DNA of 61,254 bases, taken from the NCBI GenBank assembly GCA_029244925.1, contig JAQWQE010000010.1:1-61254 (forward strand). Reading direction: 5' to 3'. This document shows, piece after piece, positions 16,323-25,252 of the stretch. A program made the translations under genes and the position numbers. How positions within the stretch are numbered: the first letter of the stretch is position 1; each line of letters starts with the position of its first letter. Origin of the DNA: Gammaproteobacteria bacterium. GTDB taxonomy: Bacteria > Pseudomonadota > Gammaproteobacteria > Steroidobacterales > UBA11654. The notes beneath the pieces are model-generated. The model was not told the DNA's origin and did not search any database. It was given only the letters and a program-made list of their open reading frames with translations.

Positions 16323-18221
16323 ATGAAAGATACTATCAAAATTGGTGATCATATTATTGGCTCTGGGAGAGCTTTCGTTATTGCTGAGATCGGTAATAAT
16401 CACAATGGCTCATTTGAAAAGGCAATCCAAATGATTGATCAAGCAGCAGAAATGCAAGCAGATTGTGTGAAGTTTCAAATGAGACATTTAGATCAATTAT
16501 ATCGAAAAAAATCTATAAAAAAATCTGGAGAAGATTTAGGCACAGAATATGTACTGGATCTATTAAGAAAGTTCGAGCTAACAGTCGGTGAGCAAGAAAA
16601 ATTATCAGATTATTGCAAAGAAAAGGGAATATTATATTTATGTACCCCATGGGATATTAAAAGTGCCAAGGTTTTAGAGACATTTAATGTACCTGCCTAT
16701 AAGGTTGCCTCCGCAGATTTAACCAACATACCCCTATTGGATTTTTTAGTAAAAACTAAGAAGCCCTTAATCCTATCAACAGGAATGAGTACTGGCGAAG
16801 AAGTTATATATACAGCAGATATGCTTACTAAGAAAGGAGCTGAATTTGTTTTATTGCATTGCAATAGCACTTATCCAGCCCCTCTCCATGATATTAATTT
16901 AAATTGGATGCATGAATTAAGAAAAATACACCCCCTAGTTGGATATTCTGGCCATGAAAGAGGGACAAATGTTACATTGGCAGCATCTACACTCGGCGCA
17001 TGCGTTATTGAAAGGCATTTCACTTTAGATAGGAATATGGAAGGACCAGACCATGCAGCAAGCTTAACTTTTGATGAGTTTCAGCCAATGATATCTGGAA
17101 TTAGAGAAATAGAGGAGAGTAAGGGAAATGGTGGGATAAGAGAATTATCCCAAGGTGAAATGATTAATAGGGAAAACTTAGGGAAAAGCTTAGTTGCCTC
17201 AAGAAATCTCAAGAAGGGTGATATTTTAGATGAGAATGATATTAAAGTGCTCAGCCCTGGGCAGGGATTGTCACCACAAAAATATAATGATTTATTAGGC
17301 CGGACTTTAAATCATAATATGGATGAAGAAGATTTCTTCTACCCCTCTGATCTTTCTGATCATTTAATAGAGCCAAGGGACTATAAATTTGATAGACCTT
17401 GGGGTGTCCCAGTCCGATACCATGATTTTAATGAATACAATAGAAAAATTAAACCTGATGTTTGGGAGTTTCACTTATCTTACTCTGATATGGAGCTGAA
17501 TTTATCAGATTATTTCAAGGAAGATTTTAAAGCAGATTTTGTTGTTCATGCGCCAGAGTTATTTTCTGGAAGCCATTTAATGGATTTAGCGACCCCTGAT
17601 AAATCTTATAGAGAGATATCCCTGAGAGAAACACAGAAAGTTATAGATATTACAAGAAAGCTAAAGAAATATTTTCCTCAAACAAAAAGACCAATGATAG
17701 TTGCTAACATCGGTGGATTCACTATGGACGCAACCTTGCCAGAAGAAATCATACCTAGTTATTATCAGCAATTCTCAGATAGCCTAAAGGAATTAGATTT
17801 GGAGGGTGTTGAATTAATTCCACAGACAATGGCTCCTTTCCCTTGGCATTTTGGAGGCCAGAGATATCAAAATATATTTGTGAGAATAGAAGAAATAATA
17901 GAATGGGCTGATAAGCTTGAATTAAGAATGTGTTTTGATGTTTCTCATACACAGTTAACATGTAATCACTATAAATTGGATTTTTATGACTTTGCTGAGA
18001 AGATAGCTCCCTATACAGCGCATCTGCATTTGGGAGATGCCAAAGGTCTCAATGGTGAAGGACTCCAAGTAGGTGAGGGTGAAATTGATTTTGACCATCT
18101 TGGTTCAATATTAAAGGAAGGCTGTCCTAGTGCTTCATTTATTCCAGAAATATGGCAAGGTCATAAGAACGGAGGAGAGGGTTTTTGGATAGCAATGGAA
18201 AAATTGGAGGGGAAAATTTGA
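16323..18221 (+). CDS. NeuB-type synthase fused to a TIM-barrel isomerase
   Basis: A 632-aa fusion. Residues about 1-285 are a NeuB synthase barrel (AEIGNNHNGSFEKAIQMID, CVKFQMR, LSTGMSTGEE, YSGHERG); 288-350 form an antifreeze-like SAF domain (SLVASRNLKKGDIL). NeuB enzymes condense phosphoenolpyruvate with a sugar to give a 3-deoxy-ulosonic acid. Residues about 355-632 form a second barrel of the sugar-phosphate isomerase/endonuclease IV family, with candidate metal ligands in FDVSHTQLTCNHY, HLHLGDAK and FIPEIWQGH. The second domain may produce or process the synthase substrate. The stop overlaps the next start by one base (TGATG). NeuB domain certain; sugar identity unknown. Confidence 0.82.
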   Translation: MKDTIKIGDHIIGSGRAFVIAEIGNNHNGSFEKAIQMIDQAAEMQADCVKFQMRHLDQLYRKKSIKKSGEDLGTEYVLDLLRKFELTVGEQEKLSDYCKEKGILYLCTPWDIKSAKVLETFNVPAYKVASADLTNIPLLDFLVKTKKPLILSTGMSTGEEVIYTADMLTKKGAEFVLLHCNSTYPAPLHDINLNWMHELRKIHPLVGYSGHERGTNVTLAASTLGACVIERHFTLDRNMEGPDHAASLTFDEFQPMISGIREIEESKGNGGIRELSQGEMINRENLGKSLVASRNLKKGDILDENDIKVLSPGQGLSPQKYNDLLGRTLNHNMDEEDFFYPSDLSDHLIEPRDYKFDRPWGVPVRYHDFNEYNRKIKPDVWEFHLSYSDMELNLSDYFKEDFKADFVVHAPELFSGSHLMDLATPDKSYREISLRETQKVIDITRKLKKYFPQTKRPMIVANIGGFTMDATLPEEIIPSYYQQFSDSLKELDLEGVELIPQTMAPFPWHFGGQRYQNIFVRIEEIIEWADKLELRMCFDVSHTQLTCNHYKLDFYDFAEKIAPYTAHLHLGDAKGLNGEGLQVGEGEIDFDHLGSILKEGCPSASFIPEIWQGHKNGGEGFWIAMEKLEGKI

Positions 18222-18802
18222 TGTTTATAGAAAGAATTAAAAAAGATATTGAGGAATCTGCAGCAGTAAAAAACCTTATTCTCAATGATGCTCACACTAT
18301 AGGTTTGATTAATGAAATAGCTGAAGAATGTATCAATACTTTAAATAAAGGTGGCAAAGTTATTTTTTGTGGGAATGGAGGAAGTTTTGCGGATGCTCAG
18401 CATTTATCAGCAGAATTTACAGGAAAATACGCATTTGATCGAGGAGCACTGGCTTCTATTGCTCTAGGAACAAATAGTTCTTCTCTTTCAGCAATAGGAA
18501 ATGATTATGGTTATGAGAATGTTTTTTCTAGAGAAATTGAGGCAATTGCTAAATCAGAGGATATTTTGATTGGAATAACAACAAGCGGCAATAGTAAAAA
18601 TATTCTCAAGGCGGTTGAAGTGGCAAAGTCTATGAACATAGCGACCTATGTCTTTACGGGGAATTCAGGCGGAGAGATACAGTCAAAAGCCAAATGCCTA
18701 AACGTACCATCTGAAATAACAGCTAGAATTCAAGAATGTCATATTATGATCGGCCAAATTATTTGTGGAATAGTGGAAGCAGAACTTTTCAAAGAAAGCT
18801 AA
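18221..18802 (+). CDS. gmhA: SIS phosphoheptose isomerase-like protein (GmhA)
   Basis: I place the start at ATG 18221 (193 aa) because GGAGGGG lies just upstream at a suitable distance; a TTG at 18185 would add 12 residues overlapping the previous gene. The SIS domain has CGNGGSFADAQHLSAEFTGK near residues 49-68 and GITTSGNSKNI, typical of D-sedoheptulose 7-phosphate isomerase (GmhA), which yields D-glycero-D-manno-heptose 7-phosphate. Its neighbour at 14947 is an HddA-like kinase, the next enzyme type in the GDP-heptose route. Here, though, a NeuB and a CMP-sugar synthetase follow, so the product may feed a ulosonate pathway instead. Confidence 0.82.
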   Translation: MFIERIKKDIEESAAVKNLILNDAHTIGLINEIAEECINTLNKGGKVIFCGNGGSFADAQHLSAEFTGKYAFDRGALASIALGTNSSSLSAIGNDYGYENVFSREIEAIAKSEDILIGITTSGNSKNILKAVEVAKSMNIATYVFTGNSGGEIQSKAKCLNVPSEITARIQECHIMIGQIICGIVEAELFKES

Positions 18803-18803
18803 T

Positions 18804-19532
18804 ATGAAAAATATTATTGCCGTTATTCCAGCTAGGTCGGGCTCAAAGGGTGTTCCCGATAAAAACATCAAAGAGATTCTGGGTAGGCCATTAATAGCTT
18901 ACTCTATTAAAGCGGCGCTGCAGTCAAAATTAATAGATAGGGTTATTGTTTCAACTAATTCTAGTATGTATGCCGATAAAGCTATTAGCTTTGGTGCGGA
19001 AGCTCCTTTTCTAAGACCTGAAGAAATATCTCAAGATGACTCAACAGATCTTGAGTTTTTCCAACACTTAATTTCTTGGATGAAAGAAAATGAAGATTAT
19101 ATTCCTGATTATTTTGTTCATTTAAGGCCAACAACACCATTAAGAGACCCAAAAATTATAGATGACGCAATATCTAGGTTTATTGATAGTAAATATTCAT
19201 CTTTAAGATCAGTTCATAAGATGAGTGAATCTGCATATAAGGCCTTTGAAATTGAGGATAAGGTTTTACATAGAATTTTCAACAAAGGGACGGACTTAGA
19301 TGAGAGTAATTATGCTAGGCAGTCCTATCCAAATACATACGATGCAAATGGATATGTTGATATTGTTCGGTCTAAGTTAATCCTTGAGAAGGATTTACTT
19401 CATGGCGACAATGTTCTTCCATATATCACAGAGTCTTCGAGCGAAATAGATGAAAAAGGCGATATTGAAAAAGTTCAATACATGTTAGAGAAAAATATTA
19501 ACAACATAAATGAGTTATTTAAAAATGTATGA
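18804..19532 (+). CDS. Acylneuraminate-type CMP-sugar synthetase
   Basis: A 242-aa cytidylyltransferase of the NeuA/KdsB fold. It has the CTP-binding motif IPARSGSKGVPDKNIK at residues 7-22, then PLIAYSIKAA, HLRPTTPLRDP and YDANGYVD. These enzymes activate ulosonic acids as CMP derivatives. It starts 1 nt after the isomerase and overlaps the next gene by 8 nt, so it belongs to the same cassette and presumably activates the product of the NeuB fusion. Without knowing that product I give no gene symbol. Confidence 0.85.
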   Translation: MKNIIAVIPARSGSKGVPDKNIKEILGRPLIAYSIKAALQSKLIDRVIVSTNSSMYADKAISFGAEAPFLRPEEISQDDSTDLEFFQHLISWMKENEDYIPDYFVHLRPTTPLRDPKIIDDAISRFIDSKYSSLRSVHKMSESAYKAFEIEDKVLHRIFNKGTDLDESNYARQSYPNTYDANGYVDIVRSKLILEKDLLHGDNVLPYITESSSEIDEKGDIEKVQYMLEKNINNINELFKNV

Positions 19533-20235
19533 TTATTCATGTCTGAAGGGGAAAACTGCATTTATAACCGGTGCAACTGGAGCGATTGGAGGAGAAATAG
19601 CTCAATCACTATCTAGTGCTGGTGTAGATTTATTAATTAACGGAACCAATCTGGAAAAATTACAGCAAATTAAAGATAAACTTACTACAAATGTGCATAT
19701 TCTTGATGGAGATATATCAGAGCAATCTGAGGTTGAGAGAATTCTAGATCAATCCATCTCATTAGGAAAAGTTGATATCCTGGTAAATTGTGCAGGCGTC
19801 TTCCCTCAAAAACCAATTAGTGAGTTGGATACTTCCGAGTACCAAAAATTAATGAATATAAATCTCAACGCTCCCTATTTTTTGTCTGTAGGCTTTTCGA
19901 AAGACATGATTAAAAATGGATGGGGTAGAATTGTAAATATTGGTTCCGCGTCATCCTATGGTGGTTATAAGAATACTGTGGCTTACTGCTCATCAAAGCA
20001 CGGTTTGTTAGGCATGAGTCTTGCAATGCATGATGAGCTTAAAGAGGATGGTGTTAGAGTATATTGTATTTCTCCATCATCAACTCAAGGTGATATGGGT
20101 CTTGCTACAAAAGGACAAGATTACTCAACATTTCTTGATCCAAAAGAGGTTGCTGAATATGTTCTTTTTGCTATTTCTCAGGATGGAAACGCTATGAGCC
20201 AAGAAATATTTATTAAGAGAATGCATCTAAGATAA
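19525..20235 (+). CDS. SDR oxidoreductase in ulosonate cassette
   Basis: A 236-aa classical short-chain dehydrogenase. It has FITGATGAIGGEIA near the N-terminus, NCAG, and the active-site pair Ser plus YCSSK around residue 157. I prefer ATG 19525, which overlaps the end of the CMP-sugar synthetase by 8 nt; an in-frame ATG at 19510 would add five residues and neither has a clear ribosome site. It is comparable in place to PtmA-type oxidoreductases found beside nonulosonate synthases. Probably reduces or oxidises an intermediate; substrate unknown. Confidence 0.75.
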   Translation: MYDYSCLKGKTAFITGATGAIGGEIAQSLSSAGVDLLINGTNLEKLQQIKDKLTTNVHILDGDISEQSEVERILDQSISLGKVDILVNCAGVFPQKPISELDTSEYQKLMNINLNAPYFLSVGFSKDMIKNGWGRIVNIGSASSYGGYKNTVAYCSSKHGLLGMSLAMHDELKEDGVRVYCISPSSTQGDMGLATKGQDYSTFLDPKEVAEYVLFAISQDGNAMSQEIFIKRMHLR

Positions 20236-20240
20236 GAGAT

Positions 20241-20675
20241 ATGATTATTAATCTTAGACATGTCGGTTTGGTAGTAACAGATCTAGAAAAAGCAAAAAAG
20301 TTTTGGTGCGAGCTTCTAGATTTTAAGGTTGAAAAAGAAATGGATGAATCTGGACCTCATATAGATTTAATGATGGGGTTGGAAAGCGTAAGTGTCACCA
20401 CAGCCAAGCTAAGAGCCCCAGATAACTCAATGCTAGAATTGCTTTATTTTAAGTCTCATCCAGATAAGCCTAATTGGGATGGCACCCCTTTTTCTACAGG
20501 CCTTACTCATATATCGTTGACCGTTAAGGATCTTTCGGGATCATATAAAACACTTTCAGAAGCAGGAGTAACTTTTCCTGCAGCGCCTCAGTATTCTCCA
20601 GATGGTTCAGTAAAAGTAATATATGCAAAAGGACCTGAAGGGATATTGTTAGAGTTAGTAGAGGAATTAAATTAA
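20241..20675 (+). CDS. VOC-family (glyoxalase-like) protein
   Basis: A 144-aa vicinal-oxygen-chelate protein with two beta-alpha-beta-beta-beta modules: residues 1-70 (RHVGLVVTDLEKAKKFWCEL) and 85-144 (LTHISLTVKDL ... GPEGILLELVEE). Candidate metal ligands are the His in each module (RHVGL, LTHIS) and glutamates in MLELLYF and LLELVEE. VOC enzymes include glyoxalases, epimerases and dioxygenases acting on small carbonyl compounds. Inside this sugar cassette a carbohydrate epimerase or isomerase role is plausible, but the substrate cannot be read from sequence. Confidence 0.75.
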   Translation: MIINLRHVGLVVTDLEKAKKFWCELLDFKVEKEMDESGPHIDLMMGLESVSVTTAKLRAPDNSMLELLYFKSHPDKPNWDGTPFSTGLTHISLTVKDLSGSYKTLSEAGVTFPAAPQYSPDGSVKVIYAKGPEGILLELVEELN

Positions 20676-20702
20676 ATAATAGAACAATTAATCCACTAGT
20701 TT

Positions 20703-21542
20703 ATGAATCATAAAATTGGCTTTATTCAGGGCAGACTTTCACCCATCGTCGACAACAAGATACAAGCTTTTCCATGGGGTAATTGGCAAGAGGAGTTCTC
20801 TTTGGCTGGAGAGAATAACTTTCAATTAATAGAATGGACATTAGATCAATCTGATCTTTATTTGAATCCTATAATGACAAATGAGGGACGCTCAGAAATA
20901 AAAAAACTTTCTTATAAACATAATGTGAGAATACCTTCCTTAACAGGCGATTGTTTTATGCAGTCACCATTTTGGAAAGCATCTGAATCTGAAAAAGCAG
21001 TTCTTGAGCAAGATTTTATAAATGTTTGTGACGCATCAGCTAAATTAGATATTTCTTTTATAGTAGTGCCTCTAGTTGATAATGGAACTATAGAGAATGA
21101 ATCTCAGGAAGATTACTTGGTTACTTTTTTAATGGATCATGCGTCTAAGTTTCAATTAAATAATCAGAAGATAATCTTTGAATCAGATTTTGACCCAGGA
21201 AGACTCCATGAATTTATTCAACGATTTGACTCAAGAAATTTTGGAATAAACTACGATGTAGGGAATAGTGCTGCTTTAGGTTATAACGTTGATGATGAAT
21301 TTAATGCTTATGGTAAAAACATTATGAATGTTCATATAAAAGACAGAAAATACAATGGTAACACCGTGCCCCTAGGTCAGGGGGACGCTAATTTTGATAA
21401 GGTTTTTAAAAACCTATCAAAGTTTTCTTATCAGGGAAACCTAATACTCCAGACTGCTCGAGCATTCGACGATAACCATATTGAACCACTTGTAAAGTAT
21501 AGAAACATGACAAAAGAATGGATGAATTGTTTTGCTCTATAA
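20703..21542 (+). CDS. Sugar-phosphate isomerase/epimerase-like TIM barrel
   Basis: A 279-aa protein of the xylose-isomerase-like/AP-endonuclease-2 fold: GFIQGRLSP at the start, IEWTLDQSDL, SFIVVPLVDNG, IIFESDFDP, GINYDVGNSAALGY and NVHIKDRKYNG, the last two giving plausible metal-ligand Glu, Asp and His. It is a free-standing counterpart of the barrel fused to NeuB at 16323, so the cassette holds two such barrels. Likely isomerises or epimerises a sugar or sugar acid of the same pathway. Confidence 0.75.
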   Translation: MNHKIGFIQGRLSPIVDNKIQAFPWGNWQEEFSLAGENNFQLIEWTLDQSDLYLNPIMTNEGRSEIKKLSYKHNVRIPSLTGDCFMQSPFWKASESEKAVLEQDFINVCDASAKLDISFIVVPLVDNGTIENESQEDYLVTFLMDHASKFQLNNQKIIFESDFDPGRLHEFIQRFDSRNFGINYDVGNSAALGYNVDDEFNAYGKNIMNVHIKDRKYNGNTVPLGQGDANFDKVFKNLSKFSYQGNLILQTARAFDDNHIEPLVKYRNMTKEWMNCFAL

Positions 21543-21560
21543 GTATTGTATTATTAAGCT

Positions 21561-22316
21561 ATGGATTTAGAGCTCTCAGAAAAAATCGCATTTATATCTG
21601 GATCATCTCGGGGTATAGGTCTTGAGATTGCAAAGACCTTAAATAAAGAAGGTTGCACAGTAGTAATCAATGGAAGGAATCAGAAGAGTCTAGATAATGC
21701 ATTGGAAGAACTGCCAAATGCTACATCAATCTGTGCCGATATAACTAGCCACAAAGAGTCAAAGAAGGTAATTTCAGAATTAATAGATCGATTTGGAAGG
21801 CTAGATATACTAGTCTGCAACGTGGGCAATGGCAGTTCAGCAAAACCAGGAACCGAAGAATATCAAGACTGGGAAAGATCTTTTTCTGAGAACTTTTGGA
21901 GTGTAACTAATCTTGTGGAAGCATCTCGTAGAAATCTTTCAGAAACGAAAGGATCAATAGTATGTGTTTCGTCAATATGTGGAAACGAACTTATAACTGG
22001 TGCTCCATTAACCTACTCGGCTGCTAAAGCAGCTCTAAATTCCTATGTTAATGGTGTTTCAAGACCATTAGGAGAAATGGGTATTAGGATTAATGCAGTA
22101 GCTCCTGGTAATATTTTATTTAATGGCTCAGTATGGGATCGAAAGATCACTGAGAACAAAAAAGAAGTTGAAGAATTTCTAAAAAAAGAGGTTCCTCTTA
22201 AAAAATTAGGTTCAACGAAGGACATCTCAAACCTAGTTGCTTATTTAGCCTCTCCTATCTCAAGCTTTGTAACGGGAAGTGTTTGGACAGCAGATGGGGG
22301 CCAAACAAGATCTTGA
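21561..22316 (+). CDS. SDR family oxidoreductase
   Basis: A 251-aa classical SDR with FISGSSRGIGLEIA at residues 11-24, CNVGNGS in place of the usual NNAG motif, the active-site Ser in VCVSSICG and YSAAKAALNS about residue 155, and a C-terminal GSVWTADGGQTRS. It follows the TIM-barrel gene by 18 bp. Three SDRs in the cassette (19525, 21561, 22341) suggest several redox steps in building one sugar. Substrate unknown. Confidence 0.78.
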   Translation: MDLELSEKIAFISGSSRGIGLEIAKTLNKEGCTVVINGRNQKSLDNALEELPNATSICADITSHKESKKVISELIDRFGRLDILVCNVGNGSSAKPGTEEYQDWERSFSENFWSVTNLVEASRRNLSETKGSIVCVSSICGNELITGAPLTYSAAKAALNSYVNGVSRPLGEMGIRINAVAPGNILFNGSVWDRKITENKKEVEEFLKKEVPLKKLGSTKDISNLVAYLASPISSFVTGSVWTADGGQTRS

Positions 22317-22340
22317 TTATATTTTATTCAATAAAACTAA

Positions 22341-23174
22341 ATGACATCAGAAAAATTTAATCTAGCTGGAAAACATGCGATTATCACTGGCGGTGCAGGC
22401 TTGTTAGGTATAGAACATGCATCTGCATTACTAGAATCAAATGCCACGGTAATTATTACTGACATATCTGAATCTCTTCTATCAAAAGCCAGAGAAAAAT
22501 TAGAGGTTAACTTTAACCCAGAAAAGATTATTACCTTTAAGATGGATGTCACAGATCTTGGGGAAATTAGAGCAGTAGTAAATCAAATTGAAGATCTAAA
22601 TATCAGAGTAGATATTTTGGTTAATAATGCAGCGATAGATCCTAAAGTAATTGATGATGGTAATATTGTTGAATCTTCGAGATTAGAGAATTTTTCCTTA
22701 GATAACTGGAATACTCAGATAAACGTCGGGCTCACAGGAGCATTTCTTGCTAGTCAAAACTTTGGGTCTTTAATGGCAAGGGATAAAAAAGGTGGAGTTA
22801 TACTCAATATTGCTTCTGATCTTTCTGTCATTTCACCAGATCAGAGAATTTACAGGAAGGAAGGTATAGAAGATAAAATTCAGCCTGTTAAGCCTATTAC
22901 CTATTCAGTTATTAAATCTGGTTTAGTTGGCATGACGCTTTATCTTGCTACATATTGGTCAGATCTGAATATAAGATCAAATGCTCTATCACCAGGAGGT
23001 ATATATAATGAGCATGATGATGAATTTGTTACAAAACTCAGCTCATTAATTCCACTTGGCAGAATGGCCAATAGAGATGAATATCGCTCAGCAATACAGT
23101 TTCTTTGTTCAGATGCATCATCATATATGAATGGTCAAAATATAATAATGGATGGAGGAAGGTCCATCTGGTAA
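22341..23174 (+). CDS. SDR family oxidoreductase
   Basis: A 277-aa classical SDR: ITGGAGLLGIEHA near residues 15-27, NNAAIDP, active-site Ser in NIASDLSV and YSVIKSGLVG around residue 193, and C-terminal GQNIIMDGGRSIW. The long insertion between the Ser and Tyr (with YRKEGIEDKIQPVKP) is typical of SDRs in nonulosonate and O-antigen clusters. Last gene of the cassette that begins at 14947; a 75-bp gap separates it from asnB. Confidence 0.78.
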   Translation: MTSEKFNLAGKHAIITGGAGLLGIEHASALLESNATVIITDISESLLSKAREKLEVNFNPEKIITFKMDVTDLGEIRAVVNQIEDLNIRVDILVNNAAIDPKVIDDGNIVESSRLENFSLDNWNTQINVGLTGAFLASQNFGSLMARDKKGGVILNIASDLSVISPDQRIYRKEGIEDKIQPVKPITYSVIKSGLVGMTLYLATYWSDLNIRSNALSPGGIYNEHDDEFVTKLSSLIPLGRMANRDEYRSAIQFLCSDASSYMNGQNIIMDGGRSIW

Positions 23175-23249
23175 CAATATTCACTGAGTATTATGCCAAA
23201 ATAAGGCTTTAGATTTAATTTTCATTAGTATCTCTTCTTTTTTTAAAAA

Positions 23250-25226
23250 ATGTGCGGTTTAACCGGTTTTATCAACTTTGATATATCTTCATCTAATGAG
23301 TTAGAGAGGATTATATCTTCAATGACCTCTAGTCTGATTCATAGGGGGCCCGATGATTTTGGTGTATGGTTAGATCCTGAATCAGAAATAGCTTTAGGTC
23401 ATAGAAGATTATCCGTTCTTGATTTATCAAAGGCAGGCCATCAGCCGATGCAATCTATAGATTCCAGATATACCATCGCTTTTAATGGCGAGATTTATAA
23501 TCATTTAGAATTGAGAAAGGAATTAGAGAAAAGCAATAGAGAAACTTCTAAATGGGTCGGTACATCTGATACTGAAACTCTCCTAGCTGCTATTGCAGAA
23601 TGGGGAATTGAAGCCACCCTAAAATCTTTGGTTGGTATGTTTGCAATGGCGGTGTGGGATAAGAAACATAAAACTTTGACTTTAGCTAGAGATCGATTTG
23701 GAGAGAAGCCTCTATACTATGGATTGGTTAACAATAGTTTTGTTTTTGGGTCTGAGTTAAAAGCAATTAAAAATTTTCCTGGATTTACTAACCCTATCTC
23801 TCGAGAAGCATTGTCAGATTACCTACGATTTTTATATGTCCCATCACCAAAAAGTATCTATGAAGATATATATAAATTAGAACCAGGATCATTCTTGGTA
23901 GTCAAAGCGACTAAAAACGATTTTAAAAATTATAAAAGCAATAAATATTGGTCATTTGGTGATCAAATAAGAGCAGGTAACCAGGATCAGTTTTATGATG
24001 AAAGTGAAGCAATAAGTTCTCTTGAATTAGCTTTAAATCAGTCAATAAGATCACAAATGCTATCAGATGTACCGCTCGGTGCTTTTTTAAGTGGCGGTAT
24101 CGATTCATCTTTGATTGTAGCTTTAATGCAAAACCAAGCATCATCGGCTATCAAGACTTTTACCGTTGCGTTTGAAGAGTCACAATTTGATGAATCACCC
24201 TTTGCTTCAGAAGTCGCAAATCATTTAGGGACAGATCACTACGAGATGCATGTTTCATCATTAGATGCTAGGAATGTAATAACTGAACTACCTGAAATAT
24301 ATGACGAACCTTTTGCTGATTCTTCACAAATTCCAACATTTTTAATTGCTGCACATGCAAGAAAAGAAGTCACAGTATCTCTTTCTGGTGACGCAGGAGA
24401 TGAGCTTTTCGGTGGGTATAATCGATATTTCTGGGCACCTAGAATATGGAATAAAGTCTCTTGGATGCCTTATTATCTAAGAAACATTTTTGCTGCTAAT
24501 TTGGGGAATGTTTCTGAGAATAATTGGGAGAGAACGCAAACATTTATTAATAGTGTGCAAAAGGGATTGAAAGGTATAGATCGCTTGGGTGAAAAAGCAC
24601 ATAAATTAAGTGAAACACTCGTAAATGTTAGAAGTATTGAGGATTTATATTTTAATTTGCTCAGTGTTCATCATGATCCAGCGAAAGTCGTTATTGACAC
24701 AACAGATTATGATTATTCTATTAATGATTTGTCTGGAGTCTCTCCAAAAGATTTAGGTATCAAGGATAGTCCTTCAAGAATGATGTATTGGGATGTTCTT
24801 AATTATTTGCCAGATGATATTCTATGTAAAGTAGATAGAGCTGCTATGGCAAATAGTCTGGAAACACGCATTCCTTTTCTAGACCCAGGCGTTGTAGATG
24901 TTTCACTTAGGCTGCCTTTAAATATGAAAATTAGAGATAATGAAGGCAAATGGGCACTAAGGCAAATTCTCTACAAACATGTGCCAAAAGAATTAATCGA
25001 GAGACCAAAAACAGGTTTTAGTATTCCTCTTGGTTTATGGCTAAGAGGCCCACTTCGAGATTGGGCAGAATCACTATTAGATGAGCAGAGATTAAGAGAT
25101 GAGGGATATTTTTACCCCGATATGGTGAGAAAATTATGGTTAGAACATATTAATGGAAAGAAAGATTGGGGCACTAAGCTATGGAGCATCTTAATGTTTC
25201 AATCTTGGTATGAAGCTAATAACTAA
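23250..25226 (+). CDS. asnB: Glutamine-hydrolysing asparagine synthase-like amidotransferase
   Basis: A 658-aa AsnB-type protein. The sequence begins MCGLTGF, so Cys2 is the glutaminase nucleophile after Met removal. The class II amidotransferase domain spans residues 2-210 (HRGPDDFG, FNGEIYNH, DTETLLAA). The synthetase domain has the pyrophosphate loop SGGIDSSLIVAL near residue 281 and SLSGDAGDELFGGYNRY. In polysaccharide clusters such enzymes (for example WbpS types) amidate uronic acids, and TviB/TviC upstream provide a uronate. Biosynthesis of free asparagine is the alternative. A second AsnB lies at 49487 on the opposite strand. Confidence 0.88.
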   Translation: MCGLTGFINFDISSSNELERIISSMTSSLIHRGPDDFGVWLDPESEIALGHRRLSVLDLSKAGHQPMQSIDSRYTIAFNGEIYNHLELRKELEKSNRETSKWVGTSDTETLLAAIAEWGIEATLKSLVGMFAMAVWDKKHKTLTLARDRFGEKPLYYGLVNNSFVFGSELKAIKNFPGFTNPISREALSDYLRFLYVPSPKSIYEDIYKLEPGSFLVVKATKNDFKNYKSNKYWSFGDQIRAGNQDQFYDESEAISSLELALNQSIRSQMLSDVPLGAFLSGGIDSSLIVALMQNQASSAIKTFTVAFEESQFDESPFASEVANHLGTDHYEMHVSSLDARNVITELPEIYDEPFADSSQIPTFLIAAHARKEVTVSLSGDAGDELFGGYNRYFWAPRIWNKVSWMPYYLRNIFAANLGNVSENNWERTQTFINSVQKGLKGIDRLGEKAHKLSETLVNVRSIEDLYFNLLSVHHDPAKVVIDTTDYDYSINDLSGVSPKDLGIKDSPSRMMYWDVLNYLPDDILCKVDRAAMANSLETRIPFLDPGVVDVSLRLPLNMKIRDNEGKWALRQILYKHVPKELIERPKTGFSIPLGLWLRGPLRDWAESLLDEQRLRDEGYFYPDMVRKLWLEHINGKKDWGTKLWSILMFQSWYEANN

Positions 25227-25252
25227 GATGATAATCTTTTAATTCACAGTTT

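Noticed and set aside
18185-18220. Upstream TTG start for the GmhA-like gene
   Set aside because: A GGAGGGG ribosome site is well placed for ATG 18221 and the extra residues overlap the preceding NeuB fusion without family support.
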